Part shown: in pieces, positions 17,519-25,236 of the stretch | How positions within the stretch are numbered: position 1 is the stretch's first letter | Layout: every line of letters starts with the position of its first letter | Assembly (NCBI GenBank): GCA_903893625.1 | Contig: CAITND010000092.1 | Coordinates: forward strand, 20,302-84,301 | Direction: 5' to 3' | Length of the DNA stretch: 64,000 bases | Source: an uncultured Oscillatoriales cyanobacterium | GTDB taxonomy: Bacteria; Cyanobacteriota; Cyanobacteriia; Cyanobacteriales; Microcoleaceae | The notes under the pieces: generated by a model | Database searches by the model: none | What the model saw: only the letters and a program-made list of their open reading frames with translations | Told to the model about the DNA's origin: nothing | Program-made: the position numbers and the translations under genes

Positions 17519-17564
17519 CAATTTGTGTTAATTTTAGCCCGATATTTGCTATTGGCGATCGCGA

Positions 17565-18152
17565 TTAAATTTCACTTTGGAAAATTTGATTAACGGTTAG
17601 ATTAAGTTCCGCAAAAGTCGGAGAAATTAGGCGATCGCTATCTATAAAAACAACTTCATCATACCATCCTTCAGATAGAGTAAAAACAGTAATTTTAGCT
17701 TGTAATGGATCAACAATCCAATATTCAGGAATATTTAAAACCGAATATTCGGCACGTTTGGCACGGTAGTCAACACTTTTAGTTGAGGGGCTAACAACTT
17801 CTACAACTAAAAGCGGGGGTGCTTCATTCAGACGAATAACAGCCTCGCGGTTTTGCAAATTCCGCCACTGTTCTTTAGGAATAATCATAACATCAGGAAT
17901 GCGAACCGTATCCCAGCGATCGCCACGAGGAGATTGAACACCAACAATACCTTGTAATGCTATCCATTCTCTACCTAGCCGATGGTTTTCTGCATCGAAT
18001 GTGCGTTCAAAAAATTTAGCGATCGCACCATGTTGTCCGGTTCCTAATGCCATAGAAACTAATTCTCCATTTACTAATTCATAGAGACTATCTGTACCGT
18101 CATCGTAGTGAAGATACTCTTCAAGGGTAAAGCGTTGGGTTGTGAGAGTCAT
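17565..18152 (-). CDS. Uma2 family (DUF820) PD-(D/E)XK endonuclease-like protein
   Basis: From ATG 18152 this is a 195-residue Uma2 protein with FTLEEYLHYD at the start, VRIPDVMIIPKEQW, LLVVEVVSPSTKSVDYRAKRAEY and IPEYWIVDP. The frame is open back to 18287, which would add 45 residues unlike the family, so the shorter form is preferred. It faces ccmO convergently with only 46 bp between them. Its function is not known beyond the nuclease fold. Confidence 0.8.
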   Translation of the reverse strand: MTLTTQRFTLEEYLHYDDGTDSLYELVNGELVSMALGTGQHGAIAKFFERTFDAENHRLGREWIALQGIVGVQSPRGDRWDTVRIPDVMIIPKEQWRNLQNREAVIRLNEAPPLLVVEVVSPSTKSVDYRAKRAEYSVLNIPEYWIVDPLQAKITVFTLSEGWYDEVVFIDSDRLISPTFAELNLTVNQIFQSEI

Positions 18153-18311
18153 CTGATTTGTTGTGGTTGGGGATGATTCTATTGTACTATCTTGTTTGGT
18201 TGATTGTGATAATATTGATGTACAATCTACTAAGGCGATTTCATAAATAGAATTTGTGCCAAAGAAAATTCGTGAACTTAAAGCCATTTTACTTAAAGCC
18301 GGATTTACCTA

Positions 18312-18378
18312 AAGCAACCTAGAAACCTGGTTTCTGCATAAATTTATTGTTTCCCAACCGACAATCTTTCAGAGAAAC
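18312..18378. repeat. 67-bp direct repeat, left copy (upstream of the DUF433/DUF5615 cassette)
   Basis: These 67 bp match 19050-19116 with one difference. It contains the 15-bp palindrome variant AGAAACCTGGTTTCT at 18321. The second palindrome, complete in the right copy, is cut short here at the start of the antitoxin leader. Confidence 0.9.
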
Positions 18379-18393
18379 TAAGAAATACTCACT

Positions 18394-18630
18394 ATGAATC
18401 AATCACTTTTGCAGCGAATCACTCTCGATCTAAATATCTGTCATGGAAAACCCTGCATTCGAGGGTTACGTTATCCGGTTGAGTTTATTTTAGAGTTACT
18501 GAGTTCGGGGATGAGTATTGAGGAAATTTTAGCAGATTATGATGATTTGGAACGGGATGATATTTTAGCCGCTTTGCTATTTGCGACTCGCTTAACTCAG
18601 GTGAAAAGTATTTATAAAATTGCTATATGA
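18394..18630 (+). CDS. DUF433-family antitoxin
   Basis: This 78-residue protein has the DUF433 core: ITLDLNICHGKPCIRGLRYPVEFILELLSSGMSIEEILADYDDLERDDILAAL, including the conserved G-K-P-x-I-x-G-x-R segment and a helix-turn-helix. DUF433 proteins are found next to PIN-like DUF5615 proteins as putative antitoxins. The stop overlaps the start of the partner (ATGA at 18627). The cassette lies between two 67-bp direct repeats. Confidence 0.85.
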   Translation: MNQSLLQRITLDLNICHGKPCIRGLRYPVEFILELLSSGMSIEEILADYDDLERDDILAALLFATRLTQVKSIYKIAI

Positions 18631-18980
18631 AGTTTCTTATAGATGCTCAATTACCAGTGCGTTTGTCCCGGTTTCTACAAACTGCTGGTTATGATACGAT
18701 TCACACGAGAGATTTACCTCAACAAAATGCAACTCCTGATACTGAAGTCAATACTATTTCAATTCAGGAATCTCGAATTGTCATTACTAAAGATTCAGAT
18801 TTTTTTGATTCATTTTTAATTCGTCAAGAACCTTATAAACTACTTTTGGTGACGACTGGTAATATTACCAATGCAGAACTTGAGGCGTTATTTCAAAGCA
18901 ATTTACCTCTATTGGTTGAATTGTTTAGTCAGCACTCACTTATCGAAATAAGTCGAGATGCAATTATTGTGCATCAATAG
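18627..18980 (+). CDS. DUF5615 PIN-like toxin
   Basis: This 117-residue protein starts MKFLIDAQLPVRLSRFL and holds HTRDLP and VITKDSDFFDSF, giving the acidic residues (Asp6, the RD of TRD, and the KDSDF block) expected for a PIN-like nuclease fold. DUF5615 proteins are paired with DUF433 proteins and are thought to be ribonuclease toxins. The gene is translationally coupled to the antitoxin by a 4-bp overlap. Confidence 0.82.
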   Translation: MKFLIDAQLPVRLSRFLQTAGYDTIHTRDLPQQNATPDTEVNTISIQESRIVITKDSDFFDSFLIRQEPYKLLLVTTGNITNAELEALFQSNLPLLVELFSQHSLIEISRDAIIVHQ

Positions 18981-19049
18981 TATTAGATTTTTTTCTCTTT
19001 TAAAGTATCAATTTCTACTGCTATTTTACCCAAACTCTTGACAACCCAC

Positions 19050-19116
19050 AAGCAACCTAGAAACCGGGTTTCTGCATAAATTTATTGTTTCCCAACCGAC
19101 AATCTTTCAGAGAAAC
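19050..19116. repeat. 67-bp direct repeat, right copy
   Basis: This is the counterpart of 18312-18378, with a single mismatch. It contains palindrome AGAAACCGGGTTTCT at 19059-19073 and runs into a second, AGAAACCCGGTTTCT, at 19111-19125. Confidence 0.9.
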
Positions 19117-19224
19117 CCGGTTTCTCCTCTCAAATGTGGCACTTAAGATTGATTATTTTATTCAGGGATGGTTTAGGGTATACTTGATATCAAAATCTTT
19201 CAGCCTGAGTAGCTTTAATCATAC

Positions 19225-22032
19225 ATGAACCGACAGGCGTTGGTAGTCGGCATTAACCGATATCCTGATCTGGAAAATTTGAAAAGACCGGCTTTCGATG
19301 CGGAGGCGATCGCCCATCTTCTCGAAACCTACGGCGGTTTTAAGGTACGCCGATTACCTGCTGGTGTTGCTGATCAGAAATTCAAGGTAAATCCTAAACC
19401 TGGTTCTGTAGAAGAAACAGTTAATATTAAGCTATTAGAAGAAGAAATTCTCCAACTGTTCGCCATAGGAGAAAAAGATTGCCCTGATACAGCCTTGCTA
19501 TTTTTTGCTGGACACGGTTTGCGAAAACCGCGAGGTTTAAAAGAAGGATTTTTAGCTACCAGTGATACTAATCCTGAGCAAGAATTATATGGTTTGGCTT
19601 TAAATTCACTGCGAGATATTTTACTAGAAAGTGATGTTAAACAGCAGATTATCTGGCTGGATTGTTGTCATAGTGGCAAATTTATCGACGTATTAAATAA
19701 AGCCGATCCAGGTAATGCAGGTAAGGTGCGCGATCGCTGTTTTATTGCTGCCTGTAGTGCTTCGGAAACTGCTTACGCAACTGGTGAACACGGCGTACTA
19801 ACTAGCATTCTTTTACAAGGACTCGATCCGCAGCCGCGTCGAGTTAACGAGTGGATAGATAACCTTTTTTTAGCAGATTTCGTTAACCAACAAATACAAA
19901 CTAATGAATACTGGCGAAACTTTCCCCAGCGTCCAGTTTTTAACAATTCTGGCGGAGCAATTCAACTCATTCAGGGAGTAAAAATTGATAAGGAAAAAAC
20001 AGTTAGTACGCGACAACCTGATATTTGTCCCTACAAAGGTTTGCAAGCGTTTGATTTTAACGAGACTGATCCTAAGTATTTTTATGGTCGCACGGCATTA
20101 ACTGGCGAGTTAATTGAAAAAGTAAGAACCGGGAATTTTTTAGCAGTTCTCGGCCCTTCGGGAAGTGGTAAATCTTCTGTTGTGAGAGCGGGATTGCTTT
20201 ATCAATTAAAATTAGGACAGCGACTTTTACAGAGCAAACAATGGAAAATCTTGCCGGTGATTCGACCCGGAGAATATCCACTGCAAAGTTTAGCAGAAGC
20301 CCTTGCCGAAGGCAATAAAACTGCCTTACGTTGGCTTAAAGATGCACTCAATCAAAATGGGGCTGTAGCACTACAAGAGTTTGTAGCAGATGTTGAAGCA
20401 GAACGGGTATTTTTGGTAATCGACCAATTTGAAGAAGCGTTTACTCTGTGTCAAGGAACTGCGAAACAAGAGGCAGAACGTCAACAGTTTTTTGAGTGTT
20501 TATTAGGAGCTTTAGATAGCAATGAAAATAAACTTTGTGTTGTTATTACCATGCGGGCAGATTTCTTGGGTAAGTGTGCCGAACAGGAATATGCCGGACT
20601 TGCAAAAATGATTCAAGAGCATTTGGTAACAGTTACACCGATGACTTTTGAGGAGTTAGATGAGGCGATTTGTGAACCAGCAAAGCAGGTAGGTTTAGAA
20701 GTAGAACGTCGGTTAGTTACCCAGATGATTGTAGATGTGAAAGATTCTGCGGGTAGTTTGCCGCTATTGCAATTTTCTCTCACAGCACTCTGGCAGCAGT
20801 GGCATCAACAATGGCAACAAGGAAAACCAGGATTATCTAATCAGCTTACTCTTAATTCTTATAACGAATTGGGTGGTTTAAAGGGAACGCTAGAAGAACA
20901 AGCAAATAAAGTTTTTGAGAACTTATCGACAGCACAAAAGGAGATAGCCAAGTGGATTTTTATCGAGTTAACGCAGTTGGGAGAAGATGCGGAGGATACT
21001 CGTCGCCAAGTTACGAAATATCAATTAGTAGAAACTTTGGTAAGGGGGGAATATTCAGAGGCTCTGGTTGAGGAGGTGATAGGGATTTTAAATGATAAAA
21101 CAGCCCGGTTAATTGTCACCAGTGATGAAAATGGAGTGCCAGTGGTTGATATTGCCCATGAAGCGTTGATTAGACATTGGGATAAGTTGCGCGACTGGGT
21201 GAATGTGGAGAGAGAGGCAATTAAAGTTAAACGGAATATTGAGCAAGCCGCTAAAGAGTGGGAGAGCAATGGTAATACTGAAGAGTTAGCTTTTTTGTGG
21301 TTAGGAAGAAAATTAGAGGCAGCAGATAATTATTTTGGATCTGTTCCCTTATCTCCTATTGCTCAAAAGTTTATCGAAGTGAGCAAAACTGTTCAAGAAC
21401 TATTCAATCTAGAATCATCTGAAGCTAAGTCTCCATCATATATACGAAAATTAAGGTATCGTAGAATCGTAGAGCAAGCTGCTCATCGCAGTTTAATTAC
21501 TTCTGTTTCTTCTGAAGTTTTAGACCTACTAAGAGTAAGATTAAGAATACTGCTGAATGATTCTAAAGAAATAGAGACTGAAGTTTTAAAATCAGACCGA
21601 AGTTACCAAGAAAAATTAAATCAATATTTAAAAGTATTTTCAGAAATTATTGCATACGAATTTCCCCTTTCTGATAAAATAAGGAAAGAATTAGAACCTT
21701 TACAAAGAGTTTTAAATATTGCAGATGAGGATGTCCGTACAATAGAAGAACAGGTATCTAAAGATTATATTTATTCTGATTGCCTAATTAGTATTACCTG
21801 TGTTACATCTGACGGTTCTAAAAGAGCATACTCAGAAGTACCTGGTGATATAAGAATTGAAGAATTAATACTAGAATTGTTGCAGTATTTTCATTTCCCA
21901 ACAAATATATTAGTTTATAGTTTGATATTGAAACGTAATGGTATGGAACTGCATCCTTCTATGACTCTAATTTCTGCGGGAGTAAAGTCAGGTGATCTCC
22001 TTATACTCTTCCCAATTGTTTCAGCCGGTTAA
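19225..22032 (+). CDS. Caspase (peptidase C14)-nSTAND1 NTPase-ubiquitin-like multidomain protein
   Basis: This 935-residue protein starts with a caspase-fold protease (about 1-250) with catalytic His97 in FFAGHG and Cys148 in LDCCHSG. A conserved CPYKGLQAF junction leads to a STAND-type NTPase with Walker A GPSGSGKS at 310-317 and Walker B FLVIDQFEEAF. Instead of the usual WD40 or TPR sensor, the C-terminus has a helical region (about 745-845) and a beta-grasp, ubiquitin-like end (about 848-935) with ...RNGMELHPSMTLISAGVKSGDLLIL. Such proteins are thought to be conflict or cell-suicide switches: NTP-driven oligomers that unleash the protease on sensing invasion. The domain reading is firm for caspase and NTPase and moderate for the Ubl end. 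Confidence 0.85.
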   Translation: MNRQALVVGINRYPDLENLKRPAFDAEAIAHLLETYGGFKVRRLPAGVADQKFKVNPKPGSVEETVNIKLLEEEILQLFAIGEKDCPDTALLFFAGHGLRKPRGLKEGFLATSDTNPEQELYGLALNSLRDILLESDVKQQIIWLDCCHSGKFIDVLNKADPGNAGKVRDRCFIAACSASETAYATGEHGVLTSILLQGLDPQPRRVNEWIDNLFLADFVNQQIQTNEYWRNFPQRPVFNNSGGAIQLIQGVKIDKEKTVSTRQPDICPYKGLQAFDFNETDPKYFYGRTALTGELIEKVRTGNFLAVLGPSGSGKSSVVRAGLLYQLKLGQRLLQSKQWKILPVIRPGEYPLQSLAEALAEGNKTALRWLKDALNQNGAVALQEFVADVEAERVFLVIDQFEEAFTLCQGTAKQEAERQQFFECLLGALDSNENKLCVVITMRADFLGKCAEQEYAGLAKMIQEHLVTVTPMTFEELDEAICEPAKQVGLEVERRLVTQMIVDVKDSAGSLPLLQFSLTALWQQWHQQWQQGKPGLSNQLTLNSYNELGGLKGTLEEQANKVFENLSTAQKEIAKWIFIELTQLGEDAEDTRRQVTKYQLVETLVRGEYSEALVEEVIGILNDKTARLIVTSDENGVPVVDIAHEALIRHWDKLRDWVNVEREAIKVKRNIEQAAKEWESNGNTEELAFLWLGRKLEAADNYFGSVPLSPIAQKFIEVSKTVQELFNLESSEAKSPSYIRKLRYRRIVEQAAHRSLITSVSSEVLDLLRVRLRILLNDSKEIETEVLKSDRSYQEKLNQYLKVFSEIIAYEFPLSDKIRKELEPLQRVLNIADEDVRTIEEQVSKDYIYSDCLISITCVTSDGSKRAYSEVPGDIRIEELILELLQYFHFPTNILVYSLILKRNGMELHPSMTLISAGVKSGDLLILFPIVSAG

Positions 22033-22082
22033 ACACTGATGTGCAGATTATCTATAATTTATTCAATCATCAATAATATTGT

Positions 22083-22156
22083 TTTAGCTTTTCTTCCAGA
22101 CTATTTTACTATTTTCCGTACCGCCGTCTAGTGATTAATGACAAGAACGCGATCGT
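22083..22156. repeat. Diverged direct repeat upstream of the HNH gene pair
   Basis: The segment TTTAGCTTTT...GTCTAGTGATTAAT(G)ACAAGAA(C)GCGATCG resembles 23076-23150, with the same order of motifs and several differences. The two copies flank the gene pair at 22282-23042. Confidence 0.6.
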
Positions 22157-22281
22157 GTTTTCTCCTGTTTCCGAGAACGCGATCGCGCTCTTCTGCTCAG
22201 AATCAGCATAGCTATAATGGTAAAAGAAAGGTTATAATTAATAATTAACTAACTTTGAACCTAACTAACTTTGAACCAGAT

Positions 22282-22641
22282 ATGACTACAGTTGCGATCG
22301 TGCCTGTATTTAATACCAACGGTGAGAAATATTATCGCGCTATTGCCGGAGATCAACAGTCTGTTGGCACAACTGCGGGTCAAGCTTTAGATAGTTTGAC
22401 TACTTTATTAGGCGAAACAAACTTCAGCGCCTTACTAATTATTCAAAGATTTAACCCTGACGAATTATTTACTGCCGAACAACAAAAACAATTATCGGAA
22501 TTAATGAATTTGTGGCGTGCAGCACGCGATCGCGGAGAAACCCTTTCTTCCAAACAACAAGCAGAATTAGAAACTCTTGTCGAGGCCGAACTTAAAGCGG
22601 CTACATTTCGGACATCGGCTCTTGTAAAACAATTAAGTTAA
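22282..22641 (+). CDS. Hypothetical protein paired with HNH endonuclease
   Basis: From ATG 22282 this is a 119-residue protein of unknown function. It opens MTTVAIVPVFNTNGEKYYRAIAGDQQSVGTTAGQALDSL, which looks like an alpha-beta fold, and ends with a Glu/Gln-rich helical part. A TTG at 22255 could add nine residues. It joins the HNH gene by TAATG (stop and start overlapping), so the two are co-translated. Such a partner could be a regulator or inhibitor of the nuclease, but no motif shows this. Confidence 0.6.
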   Translation: MTTVAIVPVFNTNGEKYYRAIAGDQQSVGTTAGQALDSLTTLLGETNFSALLIIQRFNPDELFTAEQQKQLSELMNLWRAARDRGETLSSKQQAELETLVEAELKAATFRTSALVKQLS

Positions 22642-23042
22642 TGAATCCTTACTACACTCTAGTAGCCGATCGCGCTGCCCATTGTTGCGAATATTGTCAC
22701 GCTCCTGAAATCATATTTAACTTTCCTTTTGAGGTTGAACATATCCTTCCACTTTATCGAGGTGGTAATAATCAAATGTCAAACTTCGCATTAGCTTGTC
22801 GCTCTTGTAACCTCCGTAAAGGGACTAACATCAGTGGACTTGATTCTACCTCTAACACAGAAGTTTCCCTTTTTCACCCAAGACAAGATCGATGGGATGA
22901 ACATTTTCAAGTGGAAACCGAGTCTGGTGCAATTGTCGGATTGACACCTACAGGTAGAGTAACAGTTGGAAGTTTGGAAATGAACTCTCCAGCACAGTTA
23001 ATAGCGCGACAATTATGGATTCGTTTAGGTTTATTTCCCTAA
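22641..23042 (+). CDS. HNH endonuclease
   Basis: This 133-residue protein has a full HNH site: C-E-Y-C near residue 15, FEVEHILPLYRGG with the catalytic His and Pro, then N-x-x-L-A-C-R-S-C-N-L-R-K-G. The two C-x2-C pairs would bind a structural zinc. Small HNH proteins of this type are common in cyanobacteria and may cut DNA nonspecifically or as defence nucleases. It is coupled to the preceding small protein and lies beside the caspase-STAND gene. Confidence 0.85.
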   Translation: MNPYYTLVADRAAHCCEYCHAPEIIFNFPFEVEHILPLYRGGNNQMSNFALACRSCNLRKGTNISGLDSTSNTEVSLFHPRQDRWDEHFQVETESGAIVGLTPTGRVTVGSLEMNSPAQLIARQLWIRLGLFP

Positions 23043-23075
23043 TCAGCCTAATTTAGTTACTGTCGCAACTTATCG

Positions 23076-23150
23076 TTTAGCTTTTTTCTCAGACTCTTTA
23101 ACTGCCTTCATTACCGCGTCTAGTGATTAATAACAAGAATGCGATCGCGT
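23076..23150. repeat. Diverged direct repeat downstream of the HNH gene pair
   Basis: This is the counterpart of 22083-22156, again ending with GTCTAGTGATTAATAACAAGAA and a GCGATCGCG site. It lies 48 bp ahead of the next gene, so the two gene pairs have similar leaders. Confidence 0.6.
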
Positions 23151-23198
23151 CTGATTCTACTATAATTAATACCAATTCTAACTTACTTTACTCCCAGC

Positions 23199-23720
23199 AT
23201 GAGCCAACCACCTGCTCTCGCCACTCTCCTGGCCCTGCTTCTGGCAATTAGAGATCCAGATGTCACCCTTAACGATGACGAGCAAGAGGAACTTTTTACA
23301 ATAGGAGAACAGCTTCAACCCAATCCTGAAATGAGGGACGAAACCCAAGCTAAGTTAATGTCTGTAATCCAATCAAACCCTAAATTAAATGAAAGTTTTA
23401 CCAAGTATCAAACAGCATTAATTAGTTTTCTAGCAACAGAAAATAGTCAAAATTTAGATTACTTGCCAACTTCAGAAGAAGTGATAGAAACACTCCAGGC
23501 TGGTAATGAAGCCAGCCAAAGAGAAAAGCGAGGCTTCAAACCTAAAAAATCACAGCAATCTCCAAGTCACACGATTATTAATTATCTTGTTGTCCCGATT
23601 CTCAAAAGTGATAATCCGCCGGAAGTTAGCAAAAGTCTGTTTCAGCCTCTATTAGAAAAGTTGTCACTATTTTCTGCTGATTCAGATACTCAACCACCAA
23701 CATTACCTCCTCTGATATGA
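23199..23720 (+). CDS. Hypothetical small acidic protein, partner of the membrane protein
   Basis: This 173-residue protein is not recognised. It is helical with an acidic N-terminal half (PDVTLNDDEQEELFTIGEQL), a basic middle (KRGFKPKKSQQ) and a Pro-rich end. It has no signal peptide or membrane segment. Its stop overlaps the start of the membrane protein (ATGA), so the two likely form a complex. A small protein plus a two-helix membrane protein beside a caspase-STAND gene recalls the NTP-dependent conflict systems described in multicellular bacteria, but that link is inference. Confidence 0.6.
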   Translation: MSQPPALATLLALLLAIRDPDVTLNDDEQEELFTIGEQLQPNPEMRDETQAKLMSVIQSNPKLNESFTKYQTALISFLATENSQNLDYLPTSEEVIETLQAGNEASQREKRGFKPKKSQQSPSHTIINYLVVPILKSDNPPEVSKSLFQPLLEKLSLFSADSDTQPPTLPPLI

Positions 23721-25195
23721 CAGATCATCTGATTTACCCCACAATTGACCTCTATCTCTACGATTTGCGTCAGGGACTAGGGCAGGATTTGGCTACTCTG
23801 AAAAAGAATGAGCTAGTATTTTTAAATAAATTGCCTCCCTCCTTACAAAAGAAGATTAAAGCATCTCCCCCGCCTGAAAAAATGGAGTGGGAAACAGAAT
23901 TTGTACGGTTATTAACAGAAGAATGCGAATTTATAGAACCGCTCAACCTTCCGCCTGAATATGAAGGCTATTACTATCCGGTACAACTGAGTGATACTGA
24001 TGCGCTGATGGTTGACTGTTCGGTGAGCGATCGCAATTCTAATACTTCTATTCAAGAAATAAAAACGCTTAAAGAAATTATAGTTAATCAAGTTCTCAAA
24101 AATCAAGGGGGTAGGTTAGGGCAAACTTGGTTAATTAGTGGTCAACTCCCTTCAGATATTAAAATAGAATCAGATGATGTTGAAAAACTTGCTCAAAAAT
24201 GTTACAATTTGCTAGTAGGAAAAGAACCAGATTGTCAAGGAAAACCCCAAGGTGAGGGAAAGTTATTAGGAGGAAGATTCTTTGAATGGAATCCCCATAA
24301 TTTAAACGATACTCCTAGAAAAGCACCCTACAATTTAGAGCAAAATAATCCTCATGTAATTATTATATTATATCCTAATTTAGAGGCAATGGAAAACGCA
24401 GCAGAATTAATTGATCACTGGATGCAATTGTTTTGCCATCGCCATAAAATTCTTTGGGCTTATGTACAAAGTCGGTTGGTTAAACAAGAGTTAGACGCTG
24501 CATTTGTAAAGGTTCAAAGTTACATCAAAGAATTTAAAACTCAAGGATACGAAGGATTTAATCTGAGCGAACTTAGTCAAAAAGTCAATGATGCTGATAA
24601 TCTATTTTCTGATTATGCCATCAATCTCAGTTATTTAGAATTTCAGAGAAGTACGATTGAAGTTAATCTGGATAGCTACCGCCAACAGCTTAAAGAATTA
24701 GTTGCTAAGGTGTTTGAAAAAGACCAAGAATATGAAGTAAAATGCTTAGAGAAGTTTCATTCCGACGCTCGAAATAAATACTTAAAACAAGTTAGTAAAG
24801 ACTACGAAAATCTGAGTGCAGGGGTAAAAATGCTAGAAGTTGCAGTCAACTTAATTCGAGTTAACTTGGAAGTCAGAGAAGCAAAGAGCGATCGCAGATT
24901 TCAAAATACACTGGGTATTGTCGGTGCGGGTTTAGCTGCGGCTTCTGTAACGGCTTCAATTTCTGGACAATTCCCCTATGTTGTTGAACCTGCTACTATT
25001 ATCAAGTCAGGGGAAGTAAAAGCGACTGTAGAGCAGAATTTAGGGCAAGTTTTGAGGAGTTTGACAATTCCAGAATCTTGGTTAATGCCCTCTATTTCAC
25101 TGTTTTTGAGCCTGATAACAGGCTTGACCGTAGCGGCGTTAACGGGGTTAGTTATCTGGTTGCTAGGATTAGGGAATCATGGTAAGAAGAGATAA
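23717..25195 (+). CDS. Hypothetical membrane protein with C-terminal two-helix anchor
   Basis: This 492-residue protein has a large soluble N-terminal part (about 1-260, mixed alpha-beta), a long helical, probably coiled-coil stretch (about 260-395), and two hydrophobic segments, at about 405-425 (LGIVGAGLAAASVTASISG) and 455-487 (the SLFLSLITGLTVAALTGLVIWLLGL region). The final tail is basic (GKKR). The arrangement would place the N-terminal domain in the cytoplasm with a membrane hairpin as a possible effector. I do not recognise a named family with certainty. Confidence 0.65.
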   Translation: MTDHLIYPTIDLYLYDLRQGLGQDLATLKKNELVFLNKLPPSLQKKIKASPPPEKMEWETEFVRLLTEECEFIEPLNLPPEYEGYYYPVQLSDTDALMVDCSVSDRNSNTSIQEIKTLKEIIVNQVLKNQGGRLGQTWLISGQLPSDIKIESDDVEKLAQKCYNLLVGKEPDCQGKPQGEGKLLGGRFFEWNPHNLNDTPRKAPYNLEQNNPHVIIILYPNLEAMENAAELIDHWMQLFCHRHKILWAYVQSRLVKQELDAAFVKVQSYIKEFKTQGYEGFNLSELSQKVNDADNLFSDYAINLSYLEFQRSTIEVNLDSYRQQLKELVAKVFEKDQEYEVKCLEKFHSDARNKYLKQVSKDYENLSAGVKMLEVAVNLIRVNLEVREAKSDRRFQNTLGIVGAGLAAASVTASISGQFPYVVEPATIIKSGEVKATVEQNLGQVLRSLTIPESWLMPSISLFLSLITGLTVAALTGLVIWLLGLGNHGKKR

Positions 25196-25236
25196 GCTAT
25201 TAAGCACTTATAGCAATAGGCAATTGAAATTTGACT

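Noticed and set aside
18153..18287. N-terminal extension of the second Uma2 protein
   Set aside because: The extra 45 residues do not match the family, and ATG 18152 gives the usual N-terminus, though the frame is open.
22141..22200. GCGATCGC-rich stretches as origin or operator
   Set aside because: These are HIP1-type sites scattered through the entire window and common in cyanobacterial genomes.
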